DNA of 64,000 nt, from NCBI GenBank assembly GCA_003241695.1, contig QFPN01000003.1, positions 310,001 through 374,000 of the forward strand, read 5' to 3'. Positions 61,801 to 64,000 of the stretch are shown here, in pieces. Origin of the DNA: Ancylobacter novellus. Lineage in GTDB: Bacteria; Pseudomonadota; Alphaproteobacteria; Rhizobiales; Methylopilaceae. A model generated the notes under the pieces. That model was not told where the DNA came from. It was given only the letters and a program-made list of their open reading frames with translations, and made no database searches. Position 1 is the first letter of the stretch. Every line of letters begins with the position of its first letter. The translations under genes and the position numbers were made by a program.

Positions 61801-62498
61801 ACTACGGCGGCGCGGCCCTCTACGAAGCGCTCAAGGTCGGCGCCCAGCCGACCCTGTCGATCGACGCCATCCCGGCGGGCTACGAGGGCCTTCTGACCGT
61901 GCGCGGCGGCACGATCTACACCTTCACCGACGGCGACGTGCTGCTCAACCAGAGCCGCCTGTTCACGCAGGGCGGCGGCGACATCGTGATGTGGTCCTCG
62001 AACGGCGACCTCAACGGCGGCGAAGGCCCCAAAACCTCCTCGAACTTCCCGCCGGTCGTGGTCGACACCGACTACAACGGCTACTCGGTCGAGGACCGCC
62101 GCGGCAGCGCGACAGGCGCCGGCATCGCGGCGTTCCAGCCCTCGCCCGACGTCGAGGCGCCGGACGTCTTCCTGATCGCGCCGCGCGGCACGGTGGACGC
62201 GGGCGCGGCCGGCATCCGCGTCGCGGGCAACATCAACATCGCGGCCGAGACCGTCGCGAACGCCGACAACATCTCGGTCGGCGGCGCGTCGGTGGGCGTG
62301 CCTCAGGTCGCGGTCGCCCCGCTCGGGGCGCTCACGGCCGCGGCGAGCGCCGAAGCCAACGCGGACGCCGCGGCCCCCGGCCAGGACGGCGCCTCCGACC
62401 AGGCGTCGATCATCATCGTCGAGGTGCTCGGCTATGGCGGCGGCGACGGCAAGGACTGCCCGCCCGACCAGCCGGACTGCAAGGCCGAAACGCAATGA
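49848..62498 (+). CDS. Giant TpsA exoprotein (filamentous haemagglutinin family)
   Basis: 4216-residue secreted beta-helix protein, the cargo of the TpsB transporter. Extended signal region (residues 1-40, with AWLLVGVSVAALAASNAATLA). TPS secretion domain at about 140-385 with IDQNG-like NQNGVIFGAGSQI (residue 222 on) and a VEQGAKITLGEGGFALLN strand. The rest is thousands of residues of right-handed beta-helix repeats (many copies of GATIDVSGG-type turns). Only a few Cys are visible; two are at the very end (DCPPDQPDC), matching the C-terminal disulfide that holds other TpsA proteins on the surface. There is no CdiA-like toxin end. Length is close to the roughly 4180 I recall for P. aeruginosa PdtA. 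An AGGGGGAGA ribosome site precedes the ATG. Confidence 0.93.
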   Translation: MGGTSSGLKRGRRPSNRAWLLVGVSVAALAASNAATLARPLNGGPGSPSPAAAAAAAAATQNRQSQDAALRGRDALSRVTRAVQSMKDIQKAARDAAKSRPKPVPDGLRKGGLNPAVKEPRSADLDPTGLETWDGAKMPVETIDGNHREVLIEQIKSRAILSWETFNVGKDTTLVFDQDGNKDWVVLNRIVGGLDENGRRTAALKPSQILGSIKADGTVLIMNQNGVIFGAGSQIRTNSLVVTTAEIGRGFRFVGTPDPTNKLNNQFEALTLVERNLEFLQYGLLGVRDSLKTDVERDVYSEFMPYYDNVVLADGRREVARENDAPTGGVFVEQGAKITLGEGGFALLNSTRVENAGHILAPAGNVSLVAAWGASLIASDGSGKDGNSAYYRGVAGFGPTGKITPGFDGSLDYVDADGVTRHVNDDLGEIFGRNTGLIETPRGSIRLTENAGVLRATTSVSRNGYIAIDRAMPGSVTTILADTDPETVPLDAESIANFKASRIEIGYYVGSGALVVAPGGDVVFGPVVDVSQNGRDIEGGQRILVESGAVIDVSGLTDVLVPASRNAIRIGPLKGNELADSPELRESFLNGALIYVDPRKSGVREDGVAWIGSPLVDAASYYAQVGVTASELLTRGGNVQFAALRNAGDTLGGTRVSDTIVEKGALIDISGGSVRYEGGAVRTTQLVGADGRVYDISEADPLKMSFVGFAAGFTRYHDRWGVSRSYQSTLRPNYRIEEAYTEGRDAGTLDLAGDVLVFEGGVKAGVIVGERQRRDATEGSGASAIDWDQRAVQGAGSEMPVAGAIRIGSDFSGGADIGEVRIVDGEDMPELDGPIGYGRDFGDIDKTLPVTETGEAHGPVGPRSKKSALSKDRIATTYISADMLNEAGFGQIEIARGGDIIVEKKATVKLADGGLFTAASGGSIRVDGKIQAASGVVALETAGSDALQTNFDIPYEGYSPYDIVINGTISVRGKWVNDYKKADGEAAGGAYLDGGSILLYAGQGVANTGVGDPTKVRDISGSVKVNAGATLDVSGGGRIDREGNVDTSAKGGDLALISEVNYLSGATEFPGLFVRSQHVNFVEPIVPDKIIAKVAIDSGATILSHGFGGGGTFQLVTPEFSFGDKVADVGTALPMDFINKQGFQNYDITSYKTKIVESKFRDDFNPDFKRGYDAFLDTQTITIGAGETLRLRNSVFSLLASDRSKRDLSALQNLESGGDLYSVLKPTTLADEKGRDNAYYRAPVNLSFGGSIELKVAEGGKILGEAGATITAPRLINEGLIRIRGGHIVQRSTLPQPIADEGRSVRDPYDGLVARGDGTYRETDLSNVTDETGRRLTNAEAYVGYLLGELAGDVGVELREGSVTDLSGVSLRDPLARKRDAAGETVSDGRIVSGGSITLAPEADRVKGFKLYPGNEYSRFAGNGYKDNTNFKKTLGLKLVAEKGSKLDLDGARDVYRRAPSDGSVTPAKPIPTRVWSDAGAIHAPNGATLTGADIEAHGGAKHARGGTLEIGDLVLTQADTATPLANTVSGDMIEASGFDMLQARGSVTTIGDVDLELGRAFFLTSHEIVDQTGQGAIRDPQLFADIGTGGSLSISAGYIRLEGYADTVDAVTGAAGSGSVTLSGDQIDVVGAVRFNETVGSATLRSKGDVRLIGQSDVNRRLPTDAIGSIVFSDAIGMHLAAGGDLTISADRVYPATGTTARVTSAGQDSTIRFERDGGAKPKTPYSAGANLTVQATHIEQNGALFTPHGQLTLGSNEAILGDLDANGDRIVIAPATETVTLGDGSLTSVSGGKIRIPYGVTTDLTEYYFAPGGDDALEQTPEKRLTLGGGEVVMEDGATIDVSGGGDVFAYEFIPGTGGSRDVLDRLNVDEFSSNGGLTYPDGRQIYAIVPGLSEAQVAAFDPYFSTGYDELGQPSMAGTRVYLEGGAGLKAGWYTLLPAKYAVLPGGLRIVEQSGGPGLASAAATTLADGTIRVSGRYGQLGSRDWRWRRFDVQTQTTFLKYSNIALTSAQATFAARAAEAGEPTPRLPLDAGALVFDARTKLDLGGTVDSTPGKNGRGVTVDVGGSAIYVVADPSAITLRDGTVLADGAVVREIGGKLVLCSDTASACEAGSAERLSDVAPLLVSADDLTRLGAESLLIGGTRATQADGDVEIRTTAHRLVVANDENSALAAPEILLAVGLGQNELVNANGEAVDPNDPGATVTRDVRDGPAKALIVAEGAVIEARGEVRDPSTADYLAAGGWVGRPYSATDAGSGYHRSSVGAFLRVANGPERIIRRDDSTLDAPETETKRPDLVARYERRYAVDLSVGAGARISGQSVLADVGTYRNPTLSTGAGGLAWKPAATLSIDAASITARTLTLGAGEIALTDGVVDRGVLALSHDFLDGLKGGGASRLSLVSRDGIGIDGGVWSFGELALNAPGVESRDGGDVTIEAKTLEFGNAGDAAKACEACGNAALTVKAGEIVVGAGSVVLDGFGGGVSLGASAGLFAHGDGGIDVGTADLTIDAPIIADRVSPNADATLTTIVPTEAAFRAGGAVRIVNSSDADLKDFERTPGAILRIEGASVSIEGTRLSASAGLVDIRATSGDVTLGRGALIEAPGYEKTFATVKRSAPAGSVRLASDHGDVTIGAGSRVDVGGTVGKAGSLALVAQEGDVRIRGEIDGRAKEGNASILVDAGGAFDLDAFAALAAERNFDGRVAVFSGAGDLTLGAGSTIKAESLTLGADGGAVDVAGFIDTRGINGGDVSLFGQTGVRLRDGAMIDTGATGYAASDSRRARSGSVTIAVGDKGSIALYEGSVIDVAADRTEGRLVSVRREGKTYCRYVAADQAGSVSLRAPVIEGEGGDRVDVTSNGRVTGAHEIVLEAYKTWDLDAIADSGEFVGVKRDENGGVVLDVREGLDTLVYDARTGEVSVVDAGSGVNLLGDRGDGTVASYIQDFDLSASYAGLGGLASKSNFHARPGVELRSAGDVTFASNWNLAAGTVDVTAATADGVMAIDPTVGKAAVVFGREADLIRNYTAMTYRVGGSALGEAGAIAIRAAGDLTVEGTISDGFFQFRNQTDETYLPLAMAGRRPATAPFSAAANSAAALGDDAAGSAELFPLIGGEAMGSFSLSFAAGADLDSADASRVVSGASGDFSVVGLHSYKATSASKPASTRTAYYRNLIRTGAGSIDVAAAGSIDLRGEEDPIFVRTTDDKLVTDRQAFGDPRQIGGAAIYSAGRRASLEPIVMTDANGRAITLDPTSLLPTSNPLRDSLPSFVYGANAAFQRSFGPAGVLVGDLAFAEDGGDVTLSAGLDVLGRRDLARSTIAEGSSPNVSIYKTFMADYEPWRQGHVGQDAAIRINASGFYDGVGALAGGDVTVEAGRDVSDLTTVATTSVASAATSGGGSATKALLTFGSGDVVVTAGRDVLGGRVDVASGEGVVSAARSVASAGNISNNAFNVVENALRLRLSDATIDVSAGRGVDLQGLAALGAYSAQDQNSLGFYSAIAGVSIEANADVLVRNERDVIFGTLSVWPGSFRAVTIGGDLELRRTDTVPTAAGGDTQILMAPSPVGQLELLAAGDIAPATLAMSDADPGLLPGLFGSGQVADFLIEPEFRTVNVFEFPNLRPDATESEQRRQHSETPLHGDDENPVLISAGRDIAGVILSTPKETRVSAGRDILDMAFFGQNLDDADVTRVVAGRDIVASSSLVGARTLLSNGQLGQPGAPRATLQGNTFLIGGPGSFYLEAGRNAGPFLNSATVTPFEDDPNSSDSSVLQRGAQVSFGGGVLSVGDESNPWLSPDGGNVTVMFGVGKGVAWDAFRDAYLDPANFAKLDDVLFVSGDRARPVYGPKLITWMKEHAAGELAEEAGGGEVDYAVAYRAFKGLEDLRQRNFLSDVYFGELSATADPSGPSYQQYQRGYRAVNTLFPGDLGYTVNDLTGGSNGANKQVHTGDLDLRLATIQTSRGGDIRVFGPGGRVLAGSVVRTAQQIARRNYGGAALYEALKVGAQPTLSIDAIPAGYEGLLTVRGGTIYTFTDGDVLLNQSRLFTQGGGDIVMWSSNGDLNGGEGPKTSSNFPPVVVDTDYNGYSVEDRRGSATGAGIAAFQPSPDVEAPDVFLIAPRGTVDAGAAGIRVAGNINIAAETVANADNISVGGASVGVPQVAVAPLGALTAAASAEANADAAAPGQDGASDQASIIIVEVLGYGGGDGKDCPPDQPDCKAETQ

Positions 62499-63202
62499 GG
62501 GGCCTCGCCGCGACGCTCGCGGCCGCCGCCTGCGCCGCGCTCATGGGCGGCGCGACGGCGAGCGCCGAGCCGCAGCCGGACTCCCCGGCGCAGGACGCGG
62601 CCGCCGCCGTCTCCTCCCTCCCCGCTTCCGGCCGTGCGGCCTATCGCGCGCTGGTCGAACGCGAGAGCGCGCGGCAGGGACTGCCGGCGGAAGTGGCCGA
62701 AGCGGTGATGGCGGTCGAGAGCGGCTACGATCCGTCCGCCCGCGGCGGCGCGGGAGAGGTCGGGCTGATGCAGGTCATGCCCGGAACCGCCCGCATGCTC
62801 GGCTTTGCGGGCACGACCGACGAACTCGCGGATCCCGCGACCAACATCCGCTACGGCGTGACTTATCTCGCGCGCGCCTGGCGGCTCGCAGGCCAGGACA
62901 TCTGCACGGCGACGATGAAATACCGCGCAGGCCACGGCGAAACGCGGTTCTCGCAGCTCTCCGTAAACTACTGCGTCGCCGTGCGCTCGAAGCTGTCGGC
63001 GCGGGGATACGCCGTGACCGGGGTCGTGCCCGCTGCGACGTTCGGCTTCGGGGCGACCGCTCCGCGAGGCGCGCGACTTGCCGGGGGCGGCTGCAGGGGT
63101 CTCTGCCTCAAAGGCTCGGGTCCCGGCACAGACGTCGCCGCACTGAACCAGCGCCTCGAGTCGATCGTCTTCTCGGTGAAGGTGGTGAGCGCGAAACGTT
63201 GA
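62495..63202 (+). CDS. Lytic transglycosylase (SLT domain)
   Basis: 235-residue exported peptidoglycan-cleaving enzyme. Signal peptide ending GATASA, SLT domain at about 45-170: catalytic Glu in AVMAVESGYDPSA, GLMQVMPGTARMLGF, NIRYGVTYLARA and KYRAGHG. A C-terminal extension of 65 residues contains two Cys (GGCRGLCLKG). The ATG overlaps the tpsA stop, so it is the last gene of the operon and is co-translated with TpsA; it probably opens the peptidoglycan for assembly of the secretion machine. Confidence 0.9.
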   Translation: MRGLAATLAAAACAALMGGATASAEPQPDSPAQDAAAAVSSLPASGRAAYRALVERESARQGLPAEVAEAVMAVESGYDPSARGGAGEVGLMQVMPGTARMLGFAGTTDELADPATNIRYGVTYLARAWRLAGQDICTATMKYRAGHGETRFSQLSVNYCVAVRSKLSARGYAVTGVVPAATFGFGATAPRGARLAGGGCRGLCLKGSGPGTDVAALNQRLESIVFSVKVVSAKR

Positions 63203-63495
63203 AGGCCGGCGAAGAGCCGAAAAGCAATCAACTCAAATTTTTACGGACAGAATTCTAATTCCAGAATCATAATAAAAAATATACGATTCTTCAAGCCTGA
63301 TTTTCTTTAGACAGGAAACATGCAGGAAATATTTTCTAAATGAGTTTTCAAACGAAAACATTGCATTTACATACTCGCCACATATCCGTCTTCAATGTGT
63401 CTTTGAAGCGCCCTAAGAGCGGCGGGCCGGACCCGCGCAGCGAGACCTTTGTCATGGCGCGAGGCGTCCGCATCACGGACGACAAAGGATTCAAG
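63203..63495. other. AT-rich intergenic region before the DING gene
   Basis: 293 bp, strikingly AT-rich at 63220-63370 compared with the rest of the window. It should hold the DING-gene promoter. A TTTACAT-N4-GCCACAT pair at 63366-63383 has Pho-box spacing but poor half-sites. Confidence 0.5.
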
Positions 63496-64000
63496 ATGTC
63501 TCACCTCTTCAGGCTGGCGGGCGCCTCCGCGCTCGCGCTCTTCGCCGCCGCGCCGGCCTTCGCCCAGGAGACCATCCGCGGTCAGGGCGCCACGCTTCCC
63601 GCCGGCCTCTACGCCGACTGGTTCAACCCCGGCCCGAACGCGGCGTTCTCCTATTCCTACAACGCCGCGCTGATCCGCCCGAGCGGCGGCTCGATCCCCG
63701 CCAACACCGGCAGCGGCGCCGGCAAGGCGTCGTTCGAAAACCACATGTTCAACAACAACACCTGGTTCCCGGGCGGCTCCGGCACGCCGGCCCAGCCGCT
63801 GCCGTCCGACGTCACGACCGCGCAGAAGGAAGACATCCAGTTCGCCGGCAGCGACGCGATCCTGACGACCGCGGACCTCGACACCTACAACGCCGCGCGC
63901 TGGGGCGACCCGATCCAGGTGCCGAGCGTCGGCACGCCCGTCACGCTCGCCTTCAACAAGGCCAGCCTCACGCTGAAGAAGAAAGGCCCGACCGGGCTCG
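63496..64000 (+). CDS. DING/PstS-type phosphate-binding protein (3' end outside window)
   Basis: 168 residues visible. The ATG at 63496 has an AAAGGA ribosome site and starts a signal peptide (FRLAGASALALFAAAPAFA). The mature start IRGQGATLPAGLYADWF corresponds to the DINGGGATLP start of DING proteins; also present are TGSGAGKASFENHMF and the phosphate-site FAGSDAILTTADLDTY, then IQVPSVGTPVTLAF. DING proteins are high-affinity phosphate binders of the PstS superfamily. It lies 293 bp after the secretion operon on the same strand, which supports a phosphate-related role for the locus. Confidence 0.88.
   Translation, partial: MSHLFRLAGASALALFAAAPAFAQETIRGQGATLPAGLYADWFNPGPNAAFSYSYNAALIRPSGGSIPANTGSGAGKASFENHMFNNNTWFPGGSGTPAQPLPSDVTTAQKEDIQFAGSDAILTTADLDTYNAARWGDPIQVPSVGTPVTLAFNKASLTLKKKGPTGL

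Noticed and set aside
62300..62498. Contact-dependent-inhibition toxin at the TpsA C-terminus
   Set aside because: No VENN-type motif, nuclease-like domain or following immunity gene; the end is a short Cys-pair tail followed by a transglycosylase gene.
63366..63383. Pho-box candidate before the DING gene (TTTACAT-N4-GCCACAT)
   Set aside because: Spacing is right, but only about half of the bases match the consensus, so it is not listed as a site.
1..64000. CRISPR array, prophage, insertion sequence or rRNA
   Set aside because: No regularly spaced direct repeats, transposase, phage structural or integrase genes, or rRNA segments were seen; repeats present are dispersed palindromes only.

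Overview
The window is GC-rich (only the block at about 63.2-63.4 kb is clearly AT-rich) and reads as chromosome of an alphaproteobacterium of the order Hyphomicrobiales (Rhizobiales). Pointers are paired phasins, a PdhS/DivJ/PleC-type histidine kinase behind a CtrA-type TTAA-N7-TTAA box, Irr-type ICE boxes at bacterioferritin genes, a tRNA-His with A73 and no encoded G-1 together with the matching HisRS, an archaeal-type class I LysRS, and many dispersed palindromes. Species cannot be fixed from sequence alone.

Layout. 0-7.6 kb: partial HpcH/HpaI aldolase, SH3-domain envelope protein, cell-cycle-type kinase, two phasins, tRNA-His, luciferase-like oxidoreductase. 7.8-16.4 kb: a tiny ORF, MipA/OmpV protein, glycerol-3-phosphate dehydrogenase, OxlT-like transporter with a sigma-54 promoter, flavin reductase, stand-alone Lrp ligand domain, HisRS, and bfd + bfr, each behind an ICE box. 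16.4-24.7 kb: membrane protein + ABA4-like pair with a divergent TetR, polar amino-acid ABC transporter (four genes), GH25 lysozyme, His-rich CobW-type GTPase, WD40 protein. 24.9-36.4 kb: Tat-exported FMN oxidase with a CxxCH motif, SDR + ArsR pair, S24/HTH repressor, DUF952 + pyrD, DUF6460, class I lysS, a periplasmic binding protein, a GT2 glycosyltransferase, SCO protein with a small membrane protein, tRNA-Gly.

36.8-40.5 kb is an accessory-looking block: DUF2188 protein and cardiolipin synthase on the plus strand, then on the minus strand a DyP peroxidase carrying an encapsulin-loading tail and its encapsulin shell.

40.8-63.2 kb is the main object: one uninterrupted ten-gene, 22.4-kb plus-strand operon in which most genes overlap. 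It encodes a TpsB transporter, a DUF2341-LamG-ExbB fusion, ExbD, TonB, a porin, a coiled-coil periplasmic protein, a parvulin isomerase, a YbjN protein, a 4216-residue TpsA filamentous-haemagglutinin protein and a lytic transglycosylase. It is followed by a DING/PstS-type phosphate-binding protein that runs off the window. A Pho-box-like direct repeat lies 46 bp before the first gene. From memory of that locus, the set resembles the Pseudomonas aeruginosa pdtA/pdtB-exbB2-exbD2 region, which is phosphate-depletion regulated. I infer a phosphate-starvation-induced, energy-coupled two-partner secretion machine for a giant surface protein.
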